From Paenibacillus sp. FSL K6-1330 (GTDB taxonomy: Bacteria; Bacillota; Bacilli; Paenibacillales; Paenibacillaceae): 64,000 bases of DNA. The notes below the pieces were generated by a model. The model had not been told where the DNA came from and searched no databases. It worked only from the letters and a program-made list of their open reading frames with translations. Of this stretch, positions 15,907 to 26,436 are shown piece after piece. The stretch spans positions 1,928,501 to 1,992,500 of the forward strand of contig NZ_CP150269.1 of the NCBI RefSeq assembly GCF_037976825.1, in the 5' to 3' direction. Numbering within the stretch: the stretch's first letter is position 1; each line of letters starts with the position of its first letter. Made by a program: the position numbers and the translations under genes.

Positions 15907-17637
15907 GTGAATTTAAGTATCGTAATTATGCTGGTGCAACTGTTTTTTGCGGTCATCATCGGCATTTATTTTTGGAATTTATTGCGCGGACAGAAGACAA
16001 GCAAAACAGCGGTGGATCGGGAATCGCGCAAGGAGCTCGATAAACTCCGCAAACTCCGGTCGATATCGCTAACGAAACCGCTCGCTGAGAAAACAAGGCC
16101 GCAAACGATGGATGACATCGTGGGGCAAAAGGACGGCTTGCGCGCCTTAAAAGCAGCGCTATGCAGCGCGAACCCTCAACATGTCATCGTTTACGGACCC
16201 CCGGGGGTCGGTAAGACTGCTGCTGCCCGCGTCGTGATGGAGGAAGCCAAGAAGAATCCGCAATCGCCGTTTAAATATGACGCAAAATTCACGGAAATCG
16301 ACGCAACGACGGCTCGTTTCGATGAACGGGGAATTGCCGACCCGCTCATCGGGTCTGTTCATGATCCGATTTATCAAGGTGCCGGTGCCATGGGGGTTGC
16401 AGGCATTCCTCAGCCGAAGCCGGGTGCGGTGACCAAGGCCCATGGGGGGATCCTGTTTATTGATGAAATCGGGGAATTGCATCCCATCCAGATGAATAAG
16501 CTTTTAAAAGTGCTGGAGGACCGCAAGGTACTGCTCGAAAGTGCATATTATAATTCGGAGGATGCCAATACACCTGCCTATATACACGATATTTTTCAAA
16601 ATGGCCTTCCGGCAGACTTCCGTCTGGTGGGTGCTACGACACGTTCGCCCGAAGAGATTGCTCCTGCACTTCGCTCGCGCTGCATGGAGATTTTTTTCCG
16701 TCCGCTTTTGCCTGAAGAAATTGGGAGAATTGCAGAGGATGCCATTCAGAAAATTGGTTTGAATGCAGCGCCTGAAGCGGTGGAAGTTGTGAAGCAGTAC
16801 TGCTCCAATGGACGGGAAGCGGTCAATATGATTCAATTGGCTGCCGGTCTTGCTTTGACGGAGAAGCGAGATTCGCTGCGAGCGGCGGATGTAGAATGGG
16901 TAGCCAGCAGCAGCCAGCTTCAGCCAAGGCCCGACCGGAAAATACCGGAGAAGCCTCAGATTGGCGTAGTAAACGGATTGGCCGTATATGGCCCGAATAT
17001 GGGGGCACTGCTTGAAATTGAAGTATCTGCGGTTCCTGTCGAAGAGGGCCGGGGTACCTACAATATCACCGGGGTTGTGGATGAAGAGGAATTTGGCGGA
17101 GGCTCGCGCAAGCTGCGTCGCAAGAGCATGGCCAAAGGCTCGATCGAGAATGTACTAACCGTGCTGGGTTCGATGGGCTTTACACCTAAAAACTATGACC
17201 TGCACATCAATTTTCCCGGAGGAACACCGATTGACGGTCCTTCCGCCGGTATTGCGATGGCAACAGCAATTGTATCAGCCATCAAAGGGATTGAAGTCGA
17301 TAACAAGGTCGCCATGACTGGCGAGATGAGTATTCATGGAAAAGTGAAACCGATAGGCGGGGTCATCGCTAAAGTGGAGGCGGCATTCCAGGCAGGTGCT
17401 ACCCGCGTCATCATCCCTAAAGACAACTGGCAGACGCTGTTTCAGGATTTGAGCGGCGGTTTGCGGGTAATTCCGGTAGAGTCGCTGGATGAAGTATTCA
17501 GCCATATTTTTGGTGGAACGTTCGCTCCGGAGGTGGTACAGCTCCCTGCAAACGAGGTATTTCCATCCGCTTCCGCTTCATTGCTGCAGGCGACGCCTCC
17601 GCGAAACGGCAAAATAACGGACGCCGGAGGATGTTAA
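15907..17637 (+). CDS. lonB: Lon-like protease LonB
   Basis: The 576-residue membrane-anchored AAA+ serine protease is known in Bacillus as a forespore protease. One N-terminal membrane helix (residues 4-25) replaces the large Lon N-domain. Walker A is GPPGVGKT at residues 97-104, with a Walker B-like GGILFIDEIGE. The C-terminal Lon peptidase domain has Ser446 (GPSAGIAMA) and a Lys in VIAKVEAAFQAGA near 489, forming the Ser-Lys dyad. The start is GTG 15907 with GGAGGAATG upstream. It stands ahead of lonA as in B. subtilis. Confidence 0.96.
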   Translation: MNLSIVIMLVQLFFAVIIGIYFWNLLRGQKTSKTAVDRESRKELDKLRKLRSISLTKPLAEKTRPQTMDDIVGQKDGLRALKAALCSANPQHVIVYGPPGVGKTAAARVVMEEAKKNPQSPFKYDAKFTEIDATTARFDERGIADPLIGSVHDPIYQGAGAMGVAGIPQPKPGAVTKAHGGILFIDEIGELHPIQMNKLLKVLEDRKVLLESAYYNSEDANTPAYIHDIFQNGLPADFRLVGATTRSPEEIAPALRSRCMEIFFRPLLPEEIGRIAEDAIQKIGLNAAPEAVEVVKQYCSNGREAVNMIQLAAGLALTEKRDSLRAADVEWVASSSQLQPRPDRKIPEKPQIGVVNGLAVYGPNMGALLEIEVSAVPVEEGRGTYNITGVVDEEEFGGGSRKLRRKSMAKGSIENVLTVLGSMGFTPKNYDLHINFPGGTPIDGPSAGIAMATAIVSAIKGIEVDNKVAMTGEMSIHGKVKPIGGVIAKVEAAFQAGATRVIIPKDNWQTLFQDLSGGLRVIPVESLDEVFSHIFGGTFAPEVVQLPANEVFPSASASLLQATPPRNGKITDAGGC

Positions 17638-17648
17638 GCTTCGTTTGG

Positions 17649-17678
17649 TTGGTTTTTTATACGCAGATTTGATAAAAT
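17649..17678 (+). promoter_or_regulatory. Candidate promoter of lonA
   Basis: TTGGTT (17649-17654), 18 bp, TAAAAT (17673-17678), 44 bp upstream of the start. Confidence 0.4.
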
Positions 17679-17721
17679 AGGAATAGTGTCAACATTGAGA
17701 GCCATTGGAGGTGCGAAAGCG

Positions 17722-20058
17722 ATGGGACCCAGTAAATCCAAAGGTCGTCGTTTTCCTTTACTGCCTTTGAGAGGTCTGTTGGTCTATCCAAGTATGGTGC
17801 TTCACTTGGATGTAGGCCGGGAGAAATCGGTAAAGGCTTTAGAAAAGGCGATGGTTGAAGACAATTTGATTCTCCTATGTTCTCAATCGGAAGTGAACAT
17901 TGAAGAACCGACGCAGGATGATATTTTTCGGATTGGCACAGTTGCGAATGTACGCCAGATGCTTAAGCTTCCTAATGGTACCATACGTGTGCTAGTGGAG
18001 GGTATGGAACGGGCGGAAGTTATTGAATATACGGATCAAGAGGAATACTATGAGGTCATCGCTCGGGAGCTTCCCGAAGAAGAGAATCATGACCCTGAAG
18101 TTTCCGCATTAATGCGAACCGTACTGTCTCAGTTTGAGAATTATATCAATCTGTCGAAGAAGGTGACACCAGAGACACTGGCGGCCGTTTCCGATATTGA
18201 TGAGCCGGGCCGACTGGCTGACGTCATTACGAGTCATTTGTCACTGAAGATCAAGGATAAGCAAGAAATTCTCGAAACAATTGATGTTCGCAAACGCCTC
18301 GAGAAACTTCTAGATATACTGAATAACGAGCGTGAAGTGCTGGAACTGGAGCGCAAGATCAACCAGCGGGTCAAGAAGCAAATGGAGAAGACCCAGAAGG
18401 AATACTATTTGCGCGAACAGATGAAGGCCATCCAGAAAGAGCTGGGCGACAAGGAAGGCCGTGCAGGGGAAGTAGAGGAACTTCGAAGTCAGCTTCAGGA
18501 GCTTGAGTTGCCAGAGCGCGTACATGAGAAGGTAGAGAAGGAAATCGACCGACTCGAGAAAATGCCGGCGAGCTCTGCAGAGGGCGGCGTGATTCGGAAC
18601 TATGTCGATTGGCTATTGGCGCTGCCATGGACGAACAAGACCGAGGATGATCTGGACATCGTCAAAGCGGAGCAAGTGCTGGATGAGGATCATTACGGTC
18701 TCGAGAAGCCGAAGGAACGCGTGCTGGAATATCTGGCGGTCCAAAAGCTGGTGAAGAAGATGAAGGGGCCTATTCTATGTCTTGTTGGTCCTCCAGGGGT
18801 CGGTAAAACATCGCTGGCCCGTTCTATTGCCCGATCTTTGGAACGCAAGTTCGTTCGTGTTTCATTAGGCGGAGTACGAGACGAGGCGGAAATCCGCGGT
18901 CACCGGCGCACTTATGTTGGGGCTATGCCGGGACGTATCATTCAAGGCATGAAAACAGCGGGTTCGATGAATCCTGTGTTCCTGCTGGATGAAATCGATA
19001 AGATGGCCTCCGACTTCCGCGGCGACCCGTCTTCCGCACTGCTTGAGGTACTTGACCCTGAGCAAAACAATACGTTCAGCGATCATTTCGTGGAAATTCC
19101 TTTTGATTTGTCTAACGTCATGTTTGTCACAACGGCGAATGTGCTTCACAACATTCCAAGACCGCTCCTGGACCGGATGGAAGTGCTGTACATTCCAGGC
19201 TATACGGAGCTGGAGAAATTGCAGATTGCCAATCGTTATTTGCTGCCCAAGCAGAAGAGTGAGCATGGTCTTGCGCCAGAGCAGTTAATTCTGGACGAGG
19301 AAGCACTCATGAAGGTGATCCGGGAATATACCCGTGAATCTGGGGTGCGGAATCTGGAGCAGCAAGTGGCTGCCCTATGCCGCAAAGCAGCCAAACAGAT
19401 CGTGACTAATCAATCGGAATCCATTGAGATTAAGGCTGACGATATTAAGGAATATCTCGGTATTCCGAAGTTTCGCTATGGTATGGCCGAGCTTGAAGAT
19501 CAAGTAGGCACGGTAACAGGGCTTGCGTGGACTGAAGTGGGCGGCGAGACGCTGACCATTGAGGTTACCGTGGTGCCTGGTACCGGCAAGCTGATCTTGA
19601 CGGGGAAACTGGGTGATGTGATGAAGGAATCGGCCCAAGCCGCCTTCAGTTTTACCCGCTCGAAGGCGGTAGAACTGGGCATTGATCCGGATTTCCACGA
19701 GAAGCTGGATGTCCATATCCATATCCCGGAGGGAGCCATTCCGAAGGACGGCCCTTCAGCCGGCATTACGATTGCGACGGCTCTTATCTCATCTTTAACC
19801 AAACGGCATGTAGCCCGTGATGTGGCCATGACGGGGGAGATTACACTTCGGGGACGTGTTCTTCCGATTGGTGGCTTGAAAGAGAAATCCCTGGCAGCCC
19901 ACCGTGCCGGCTACAAAAAAATATTACTCCCTAAGGATAACGAACGTGACTTGCGTGATATACCTGACAGCGTGAAGAACGACGTTGAGTTCGTTCCGGT
20001 ATCCCATATGGATCAGGTTCTGGAGCATGCGCTCGTTGAACAAGCGGGAGTGCACTAG
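17722..20058 (+). CDS. lonA: ATP-dependent protease La
   Basis: The 778-residue cytosolic AAA+ protease degrades damaged and regulatory proteins. The N-terminal LAN domain begins [20 protein letters not shown] coiled-coil region lies around residues 190-260, Walker A is GPPGVGKT at 356-363, and the peptidase domain carries catalytic Ser679 (GPSAGITIA) with a Lys in [14 protein letters not shown] near 722. ATG 17722 is preferred because TTGGAGGTG lies 7 nt upstream. The frame extends to 17686 without a site. engB follows after 16 bp, so the two are probably co-transcribed. Confidence 0.97.
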   Translation: MGPSKSKGRRFPLLPLRGLLVYPSMVLHLDVGREKSVKALEKAMVEDNLILLCSQSEVNIEEPTQDDIFRIGTVANVRQMLKLPNGTIRVLVEGMERAEVIEYTDQEEYYEVIARELPEEENHDPEVSALMRTVLSQFENYINLSKKVTPETLAAVSDIDEPGRLADVITSHLSLKIKDKQEILETIDVRKRLEKLLDILNNEREVLELERKINQRVKKQMEKTQKEYYLREQMKAIQKELGDKEGRAGEVEELRSQLQELELPERVHEKVEKEIDRLEKMPASSAEGGVIRNYVDWLLALPWTNKTEDDLDIVKAEQVLDEDHYGLEKPKERVLEYLAVQKLVKKMKGPILCLVGPPGVGKTSLARSIARSLERKFVRVSLGGVRDEAEIRGHRRTYVGAMPGRIIQGMKTAGSMNPVFLLDEIDKMASDFRGDPSSALLEVLDPEQNNTFSDHFVEIPFDLSNVMFVTTANVLHNIPRPLLDRMEVLYIPGYTELEKLQIANRYLLPKQKSEHGLAPEQLILDEEALMKVIREYTRESGVRNLEQQVAALCRKAAKQIVTNQSESIEIKADDIKEYLGIPKFRYGMAELEDQVGTVTGLAWTEVGGETLTIEVTVVPGTGKLILTGKLGDVMKESAQAAFSFTRSKAVELGIDPDFHEKLDVHIHIPEGAIPKDGPSAGITIATALISSLTKRHVARDVAMTGEITLRGRVLPIGGLKEKSLAAHRAGYKKILLPKDNERDLRDIPDSVKNDVEFVPVSHMDQVLEHALVEQAGVH

Positions 20059-20074
20059 AGAGGAAAGTCTAATT

Positions 20075-20719
20075 ATGAAAGTTACGAAAGCCGAGTTTGT
20101 CATCAGTGCTGTCGTACCTGCTCAATATCCTGAAGACGCCTTGCCGGAAATTGCTCTGGCAGGGCGTTCCAATGTGGGCAAGTCATCACTGATTAATCGT
20201 ATGATATCCCGTAAGAACCTGGCCCGAACCAGTGCAACACCAGGGAAAACCCAGCAGCTCAACTATTATCGGGTGAACGACGACCTGTATCTGGTCGATT
20301 TTCCCGGCTATGGTTATGCGAAGGTATCCAAGACCCAGCGTGCGGCATTTGGCGAAATGATTGAGAGATATTTGCTCAGTCGGGAAGAACTGAAGCTTGT
20401 ATTACTGATTGTGGACATGCGTCACCCGCCCTCAAAAGATGACATCAGCATGTATGAATGGCTGCAGCATTATAACCGGCCGGTATGCGTGGTTGCGACC
20501 AAGGCGGACAAAATTCCGAAAACGCGCCGTGAGAAGCATGTAAAGATCGTGAAGGAAACACTAGGCTTCAAACCCTATCACTCTTTTGTCATGTTTTCAT
20601 CCGAGCTCGGTCTGGGTAAAGATGAGTTATGGGCCATCATGGAGTCCCATATGGGGACTATGAATGAAGAGGAAGAGCCATATCTGGATTCGGAAACGGA
20701 AGGCAATGAGCAAGCCTGA
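20075..20719 (+). CDS. engB: Ribosome biogenesis GTPase EngB/YsxC
   Basis: The 214-residue GTPase is needed for 50S subunit assembly. G1 is GRSNVGKSS near residues 31-39, G3 is DFPGYGYAK, and G4 is [12 protein letters not shown]. It starts [13 protein letters not shown] with AGAGGAAAG upstream of ATG 20075; the earlier in-frame ATG lies inside lonA. The position after lonA matches ysxC of B. subtilis. The C-terminus has an acidic tail, [13 protein letters not shown]. Confidence 0.96.
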   Translation: MKVTKAEFVISAVVPAQYPEDALPEIALAGRSNVGKSSLINRMISRKNLARTSATPGKTQQLNYYRVNDDLYLVDFPGYGYAKVSKTQRAAFGEMIERYLLSREELKLVLLIVDMRHPPSKDDISMYEWLQHYNRPVCVVATKADKIPKTRREKHVKIVKETLGFKPYHSFVMFSSELGLGKDELWAIMESHMGTMNEEEEPYLDSETEGNEQA

Positions 20720-20933
20720 TCCGATTAATTTCGTGATATTTTTTTCAAGGCTAATATAGGGAATCGGTGAATTCTTTACAGGAAAGTGAGCATCTTGCGG
20801 GAAATATCGCTCTGATTCCGGCTAATTCCGTTTTTTTATGAAATATGATGGATATTCTCATTCGAACGGCAGGAAAGACCGCTTGGATTTGCTGTATAAT
20901 GGTAGTAAGTTAAAAGAATTGAGGGAGATTTTT

Positions 20934-21524
20934 ATGGCTCAGCGGTTAGCCACAGAATATGTTAATGCCACAATGCAAATGACGGATATTCAAATGGATC
21001 AATTTCTGCAGTATACCCAAGCTTTCCGGGTTACTAACCGGGTAAAAGTCATGGATAGCGGAGAGCAGGTGTTCGTGCTCGAAGATGAAAGCGGGGAAGA
21101 AGTTCATTTGCCCTTTGAACGCAAGAATGGCTTGTACGTCTGTGAGCTGTCGTGCCGATTGGTTACTCCCCATCTGACAAATGCCGTACGCAAACTGTTT
21201 GCGGCTTTTAAGGGATCAGGTAAAGTGAATCGGATTTATCGCGGCTTTACGATGAGCTACGACTACCACGCGGGAACGGTGCACAGAATTACGCAAGTCA
21301 CCGGGAACGACAGCATTGTCATTTATGAGTACAAGAATACGGCAGGAGAGCTGCAGCGACTCTTCAACAGCAATGAAGCAGAGAAAGAGATCGAATCCAT
21401 CCAGCATCATATTAACGTGCTTCTGGACCAACGGATTGCAGCAGGGAATGATAATCTTATTACGAAGACCATAGATGAGCGGCTGCGACGGTTTAATCAA
21501 CGCCTATTCGTGCTAGAGGCCTAA
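20934..21524 (+). CDS. Uncharacterised protein
   Basis: A soluble protein of 196 residues that I cannot place in a functional family. The central part (residues 35-115) is strand-rich and contains two cysteines in CELSCR. The C-terminal third is a likely coiled-coil helix (NEAEKEIESIQHHINVLLDQ). ATG 20934 has GAGGGAG upstream. The earlier ATG at 20838 would add a low-complexity tail without a site. It stands alone between engB and speD, with a terminator at 21528. I recall similar Paenibacillus proteins carrying an implausible 'peptide synthetase module' label; nothing here supports that function. Confidence 0.75.
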   Translation: MAQRLATEYVNATMQMTDIQMDQFLQYTQAFRVTNRVKVMDSGEQVFVLEDESGEEVHLPFERKNGLYVCELSCRLVTPHLTNAVRKLFAAFKGSGKVNRIYRGFTMSYDYHAGTVHRITQVTGNDSIVIYEYKNTAGELQRLFNSNEAEKEIESIQHHINVLLDQRIAAGNDNLITKTIDERLRRFNQRLFVLEA

Positions 21525-21527
21525 GGA

Positions 21528-21556
21528 GGCTGCCCTGTAACAGGGCGCCTTTTTTA
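21528..21556 (+). terminator. Rho-independent terminator
   Basis: GGCtGCCCTG / CAGGGCGCC stem with a 3-nt loop followed by six T. Confidence 0.9.
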
Positions 21557-21813
21557 TTCACGGATCCATGACACCAAGTGGTTCATTCGCACATATATTG
21601 AGCTGTAAAATATTTATGGGTTATTTTCGAAAAAGGTGTTGCATTTAAGCGTCATAGATGTTATTTTTAATCTCGTTGAAAAGAATATAGGAACCAGGAT
21701 TCACTCAGGACATGTAATGTTGCGAGAGATTATTCCCTCGGGAAGTGAATGACGTAGGTCCTAGCGGATGAAATTTTCAAACATTTTATTCCTAGGAAGG
21801 GGGAAACCGGAAG

Positions 21814-22212
21814 ATGGAATACTCAACTTTCGGAAGACACGTTGCTGTTGATACTTGGGGAGTCGATTTTGAACTATTGAACAGTGCAGAATTTTTGCAA
21901 GCTCAGATGGTGGAAGCCGCTGAAGCATGTGGAGCAACGGTAATGTCCGTCCAATCCAAGCAATTTGAACCACAAGGTGCAACTGTGCTGGTGTTGCTGT
22001 CGGAAAGCCATCTCTCGATTCACACATACCCTGAGAGAGGTTTTGCTGCGATTGACTGTTATACCTGCGGGGAGACAGTAGATCCGCAACTGGCTATTGA
22101 CTATCTGGTATCCGCTTTGAAACCTGAAAAATGCTATGCTAAGAAACTCGTGCGAGGACTCGGCGAAATGACCGTGGAAACGCCTGAGATGAACCAGGCT
22201 GAACTCGTTTAA
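21814..22212 (+). CDS. speD: S-adenosylmethionine decarboxylase proenzyme
   Basis: This 132-residue pyruvoyl-dependent enzyme makes decarboxylated SAM for spermidine synthesis. The proenzyme self-cleaves at Glu64-Ser65 in SESHLSIHTYPE, making the pyruvoyl group from Ser65. His70 and Cys85 (DCYTCG) match the proton donor and acceptor of the short bacterial class 1B enzymes. Length is typical (about 125-135). GAAGGGGG lies upstream of the ATG. It is monocistronic, closed by the hairpin at 22242. No speE is in the window. Confidence 0.96.
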   Translation: MEYSTFGRHVAVDTWGVDFELLNSAEFLQAQMVEAAEACGATVMSVQSKQFEPQGATVLVLLSESHLSIHTYPERGFAAIDCYTCGETVDPQLAIDYLVSALKPEKCYAKKLVRGLGEMTVETPEMNQAELV

Positions 22213-22241
22213 TCCAGCCTTCTAAAAAAATGCCTATACTG

Positions 22242-22272
22242 ATAACCATGGAGGTTTCCATGGTTATTTATT
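22242..22272 (+). terminator. Terminator of speD
   Basis: An 11-bp stem (ATAACCATGGA / TCCATGGTTAT) then TTATTTT. From here to 22549 I see no gene, only the hem promoter. Confidence 0.8.
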
Positions 22273-22473
22273 TTGGGGATTGAGAAGTACGGTCGATTTC
22301 CAGTCCGTCGTTCTCTGAAAAGAGATTTCGTAGAAAATAACACGTATATCTAAGGTGTTCTATATCCACAATAGTAAGGTACGATCTACAGTAGAAATCT
22401 TCATGAATGGGATGAAGAAGTATGGGGATTTCATAAACATTTCATAAAATAGACAAGGGTGCTCAATATACTG

Positions 22474-22482
22474 TGATATAAT
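22474..22482 (+). promoter_or_regulatory. Extended -10 promoter of the hem operon
   Basis: TGATATAAT (TGnTATAAT) lies 67 bp upstream of hemA. The -35 at 17 bp is poor. Confidence 0.55.
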
Positions 22483-22549
22483 GAACAGGGTCAAGACAGT
22501 CCGTTGTGAACGGCAAAACTACTCGGAGAAATAGGCAGGTGAACATGCA

Positions 22550-23956
22550 ATGCACATCGTCGTTGTTGGGTTGAACTATCGCACGGCGCCCGTGGAAGTC
22601 AGAGAACGTTTTACATTCTCGGAAGAAGACATGCCGAAGGCGTTAGAGCAGCTAAATTCGACCAAGAGCGTATTGGAAGGCGTCATTGTCGCTACCTGCA
22701 ACCGCACTGAGATTTATGTTGTGGTAGACCGCCTTCATATGTGCGGCTACTTTATCCGCAGTTTTATGGAACAGTGGTTCGGCATTAATCGTGAAGAATT
22801 TACACAACACCTCTATATATATGAAGACGAACAAGCGATTTCCCATCTGTTTAAGGTTACTTGCGGCTTGGATTCCATGGTCATTGGAGAGACGCAGATC
22901 CTGGGACAGGTGCGCAATGCTTTTTTGACGTCGCAGCAGCAGAATGCCACCGGTACTTGGTTTAATATGTTGTTTAAGCAAGCTGTTACGCTCGGCAAGC
23001 GGGCTCATTCCGAGACATCGATCGGAGAGAGTGCTGTTTCTGTCAGCTATGCTGCGGTGGAACTGGGTAAACGGATTTTCGGTACGTTTAACGACAAAAA
23101 AGTAATGATTCTCGGCGCAGGCAAGATGAGCGAACTTACCGTGAAGCATCTTTATGCCAACGGTGCTGCGGAAGTAATTGTAGCCAACCGTACGCTTGGC
23201 CGTGCGGAGGAACTTGCACGCAAGATCCAAGGGACGCCGTGCACCATAGCCGAAGCCAAGAATTTGCTGCATGAAGTCGATATTATTATTAGCTCTACGG
23301 GCTCGAATGAATATGTTCTGAATGCGGAGCGGGTTAAAGAGAGCATGAAGAAACGTCAGGCCCGCCCGTTGTTCATGATTGATATTGCTGTGCCACGGGA
23401 TATCGATCCGGTGATTGGGGAACTTTCCAATGTGTTCTTGTACGATATTGATGATCTGGAAGGCATTGTAGAGACCAATATGGAAATGCGCCGGGTGGAA
23501 GCAGCGAAGATTGAAGTAATGATTCAAGAAGAGATGGATGCATTCCACACATGGCTGAAGACGCTCGGTGTCAGACCGGCGATTCGGGCCTTGCAGGAGA
23601 AGTCGAATACCATTCATGAAGAAACGATGGAAAGCTTGTTCAACAAGCTTCCAGAACTGGATGAACGCCAGCGAAAAGTCATCCGTCGTTTGACCAAGAG
23701 CATCGTTAACCAGATGATGCATGATCCCATTAACCGGATTAAGGAAATGACGGGCGGCAAGCAGGGCGGTGAAGCACTGGATTATTTTTCACAAATCTTT
23801 GCGCTGGAAAGCCTGATCCATGAGAATGAGCAGGAAGCCCGCAGCCGCAACAAGAAAGCAACTGCACCCGTTAAAGCTGAACGGACGAAGAATGCTGTAG
23901 ATCAGCAGGCAGAAGAGAAACCGCTTAAGGTGTCTCTAGCCCCAGCCACCCTTTGA
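22550..23956 (+). CDS. hemA: Glutamyl-tRNA reductase
   Basis: The 468-residue enzyme reduces glutamyl-tRNA to glutamate-1-semialdehyde, the first committed step of C5 tetrapyrrole synthesis. The catalytic Cys50 lies in VATCNRTEIY. Other motifs are HLFKVTCGLDSMVIGE, an NADPH-binding Rossmann segment VMILGAGKMSELTVKHL, and a helical dimerisation domain with IRALQEKSNTIHEE. The C-terminus has an extra charged tail (about 30 residues, KKATAPVKAERTKNAVDQQA) beyond typical HemA. AGGCAGGTG precedes the ATG. It heads a seven-gene tetrapyrrole cluster. Confidence 0.97.
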   Translation: MHIVVVGLNYRTAPVEVRERFTFSEEDMPKALEQLNSTKSVLEGVIVATCNRTEIYVVVDRLHMCGYFIRSFMEQWFGINREEFTQHLYIYEDEQAISHLFKVTCGLDSMVIGETQILGQVRNAFLTSQQQNATGTWFNMLFKQAVTLGKRAHSETSIGESAVSVSYAAVELGKRIFGTFNDKKVMILGAGKMSELTVKHLYANGAAEVIVANRTLGRAEELARKIQGTPCTIAEAKNLLHEVDIIISSTGSNEYVLNAERVKESMKKRQARPLFMIDIAVPRDIDPVIGELSNVFLYDIDDLEGIVETNMEMRRVEAAKIEVMIQEEMDAFHTWLKTLGVRPAIRALQEKSNTIHEETMESLFNKLPELDERQRKVIRRLTKSIVNQMMHDPINRIKEMTGGKQGGEALDYFSQIFALESLIHENEQEARSRNKKATAPVKAERTKNAVDQQAEEKPLKVSLAPATL

Positions 23957-23975
23957 GGAGGGTGAGTACAAACCC

Positions 23976-24806
23976 ATGCTGTTAAACTTAATTTATATCA
24001 CCGGCATTTGTATCTATGCCCTGAGCCTTCTGTTTTATATCTCGGATTGCGTTTCACGCAATTCGGTGGCGAAGCGGATAGGCACAGGGCTTCTTGTTAT
24101 TACTGCACTGTTACAATTCACCGGAATCAGCATCAGAGCGATGGAAGGCGGACACTTCCACTTCCCGGTGTTTACGCTGTTTGATTTCCTGTTCCTGCTG
24201 GCGTTCTGCATATCGATTACTTCGATTGCCCTGGCGTATTTGAAGCGGTCGGAATTTGCCGTCCTGTTAATGAACCTCGTCGGGTTTAGCGTCATGCTGG
24301 TCAATCGTTTATGGGTCACGGCGGGAGACAATGCATTGTACAGCTGGGAGACGGAACATCGTCTCTTGCTTATTCATATTGCCCTGGCGAGTGTCAGCTT
24401 CGCCGCTTTGACCGTCGGGGCTGTGTTTGCGGCGATTTATATGTTCCTTCACCGGAAACTGAAGCACAAGCAATGGAATGATACGATCCGCAGGCTGCCA
24501 AGTCTGGAGAAGCTTGATGTTTATTCTTATAAAGCGCTGATGGCTGGAACGATTATTCTGGTCATGTCGCTCATTTTGGCCGTCATGTCGGTGGCCATGG
24601 CTGGGCGATGGACCTTGTTCTTGGATATCAAAGTCCTGTCTACATTGACGGCTCTTGCGATGTATTTGGTTTATTTCATCAAACGTCGCCTGTGGAGAAG
24701 GTCAGGCAGGGAAGCAGCCATATGGGCCTTAATCGGGTATGGATTCATTATTTTGAATTTCTTTCTCAATACGTGGTCCGCTTTCCATAGTTGGTCAGGA
24801 GTGTGA
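23976..24806 (+). CDS. hemX: HemX-like cytochrome c assembly-type membrane protein
   Basis: This 276-residue integral membrane protein has about eight helices and belongs to the CcsA/HemX (cytochrome c assembly) family. Periplasmic-loop tryptophans and histidines (LWVTAG, YSWETEHRLLLIHIALA) fit that family. In B. subtilis HemX lowers HemA levels, and the same 20-bp spacing after hemA suggests a similar role. The start is ATG 23976 after GAGGAGGGTGAG. Confidence 0.9.
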   Translation: MLLNLIYITGICIYALSLLFYISDCVSRNSVAKRIGTGLLVITALLQFTGISIRAMEGGHFHFPVFTLFDFLFLLAFCISITSIALAYLKRSEFAVLLMNLVGFSVMLVNRLWVTAGDNALYSWETEHRLLLIHIALASVSFAALTVGAVFAAIYMFLHRKLKHKQWNDTIRRLPSLEKLDVYSYKALMAGTIILVMSLILAVMSVAMAGRWTLFLDIKVLSTLTALAMYLVYFIKRRLWRRSGREAAIWALIGYGFIILNFFLNTWSAFHSWSGV

Positions 24807-24812
24807 TGGCAG

Positions 24813-25472
24813 ATGGCATATGATGATCATTATGTGCCCGTCCTGCTGAACTGCAGGGGACGTCTATGCTTGATTGTCGGCGGCGGCAAGGTGGCGGAAC
24901 GTAAAGCCGACACCCTGCTGAATGCCGGAGCAAGCGTACATATTGTAAGTCCCATACTACGAAGCGAGAAACTTCAACGTTTGGCCAATGAGAAGGCTCT
25001 TCGATGGACGAAGCGGAAGTATCAATCAGACGATCTGACAGGCGCGTTCATGGTTCATGCGGCAACGGACGACAGCATGCTGAACCTGAAGATAGCGGAG
25101 GACGCCGATCGTCTTGGCGTGTTGGTTAACGTAGCCAGCAACGGCGAGGCCGGGACGTTTATCAACCCGACGGTGCTGCGACGAGGGAGGCTTACACTGG
25201 CTGTATCAACATCAGGAGCTGGGCCGATGGCCGCACGCGGTATACGCGACGATCTCGAAGAACAGTTCGGGCCTGAGTATGAGGATTATTTGGATTTTTT
25301 ATATAGGATGCGTTCGATAATCAGGGAAGAGGTGGAGTCTGCTGATGCACGCAGGCGGCTGCTGCACAAGGCATACCGCATGGATATGCTCGGAGAGATC
25401 CGCCGCGAAGGTTATGCGCCCTGGAGTGAGGATAAAATCAAGCAGTGGATTGCGAATAATCAGGAGGAATGA
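24813..25472 (+). CDS. Precorrin-2 dehydrogenase (siroheme branch)
   Basis: This 219-residue, NAD-binding, Met8p/CysG-N-like protein oxidises precorrin-2 to sirohydrochlorin. The Rossmann motif LIVGGGKVAERKADTLL is near residues 20-36, then VNVASNGEAGTFINPTVLRRG and the family hallmark VSTSGAGPMAARGIRDDLE. Length agrees with single-domain SirC/YlnF-type proteins. Whether it also inserts iron cannot be seen. It sits inside the hem operon, 6 bp after hemX and 3 bp before hemC. In B. subtilis the equivalent ylnF lies with sulfate genes. Confidence 0.92.
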   Translation: MAYDDHYVPVLLNCRGRLCLIVGGGKVAERKADTLLNAGASVHIVSPILRSEKLQRLANEKALRWTKRKYQSDDLTGAFMVHAATDDSMLNLKIAEDADRLGVLVNVASNGEAGTFINPTVLRRGRLTLAVSTSGAGPMAARGIRDDLEEQFGPEYEDYLDFLYRMRSIIREEVESADARRRLLHKAYRMDMLGEIRREGYAPWSEDKIKQWIANNQEE

Positions 25473-25475
25473 AAG

Positions 25476-26432
25476 ATGCGCACAATCGTAGTTGGCAGTA
25501 GACAAAGTGCTCTGGCACTGACACAGACAGGACAGGTTATCGATGATTTAAAGCGTTTAGCCAAGGAGCATGGTCTGGACTATGACTTCACCGTCAAGAA
25601 AATCGTCACCAAGGGGGACCGCATACTGGATGTTACGCTTTCCAAGGTAGGCGGCAAAGGATTGTTTGTCAAAGAAATCGAGCAGGCAATGATCGACGGT
25701 GAGATTGATATGGCGGTTCATAGCATGAAGGACATGCCCTCTGTTCTGCCCGAAGGTTTGGTGTCCGGCGCGGTGCCGGCAAGAAAGGATCCTCGTGATT
25801 GCCTGATCTCCAAAGAAGGGGCAACGCTGGATGACCTTCCTACAGGTGCCAAAGTGGGGACAAGCAGTCTGCGCCGGTCCAGCCAGCTCAAGGCCTATCG
25901 GCCGGATCTGCAGATCGAATGGATTCGAGGGAATATCGATTCTCGCATTCGCAAAATGGAGGATGGTGAATTTCAGGCCATCATTCTGGCGACCGCAGGT
26001 CTTCAGCGCATGGGCTGGGAGGACCGGATCACATCGTACTTGCCGGTTGAAATTAGCCTGCCTGCCGTTGGCCAGGGCGCACTCGGGATTGAATGCCGCG
26101 AGAACGATGCTGAGCTGCTGCATTTGCTCTCACTTTATAATGATGATGTCACCGCACGAACCGTTGCGGCTGAACGCAAGTTTCTGAGCGAGCTGAACGG
26201 AGGATGCCAGGTGCCTATCGGGGCTTACGCTGTCCTGAAGAATGTGGATGCCGAAGATTCCCGCGGAGCACAAAACGTTATACAATTAACAGGAATGGTT
26301 GGCTCTCCTGACGGCGAAATCGTATTGAAGGAAAGCGCCGAAGGAACCGATCCTGAATCGCTCGGAGTGGAAGTGGCTGCAAAGCTGAAAGCTAAAGGAG
26401 CGGAGAAGATACTGGCACAAGTTAGGGGTTGA
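25476..26432 (+). CDS. hemC: Porphobilinogen deaminase (hydroxymethylbilane synthase)
   Basis: The 318-residue enzyme polymerises four porphobilinogens. [13 protein letters not shown] opens domain 1. [15 protein letters not shown] and the substrate-binding [13 protein letters not shown] are present. The dipyrromethane cofactor attaches to Cys244 in [14 protein letters not shown]. Length is normal. GGAGGAATGAAAG precedes ATG 25476. Spacing of 3-4 bp to both neighbours shows tight operon packing. Confidence 0.97.
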   Translation: MRTIVVGSRQSALALTQTGQVIDDLKRLAKEHGLDYDFTVKKIVTKGDRILDVTLSKVGGKGLFVKEIEQAMIDGEIDMAVHSMKDMPSVLPEGLVSGAVPARKDPRDCLISKEGATLDDLPTGAKVGTSSLRRSSQLKAYRPDLQIEWIRGNIDSRIRKMEDGEFQAIILATAGLQRMGWEDRITSYLPVEISLPAVGQGALGIECRENDAELLHLLSLYNDDVTARTVAAERKFLSELNGGCQVPIGAYAVLKNVDAEDSRGAQNVIQLTGMVGSPDGEIVLKESAEGTDPESLGVEVAAKLKAKGAEKILAQVRG

Positions 26433-26436
26433 GGGG

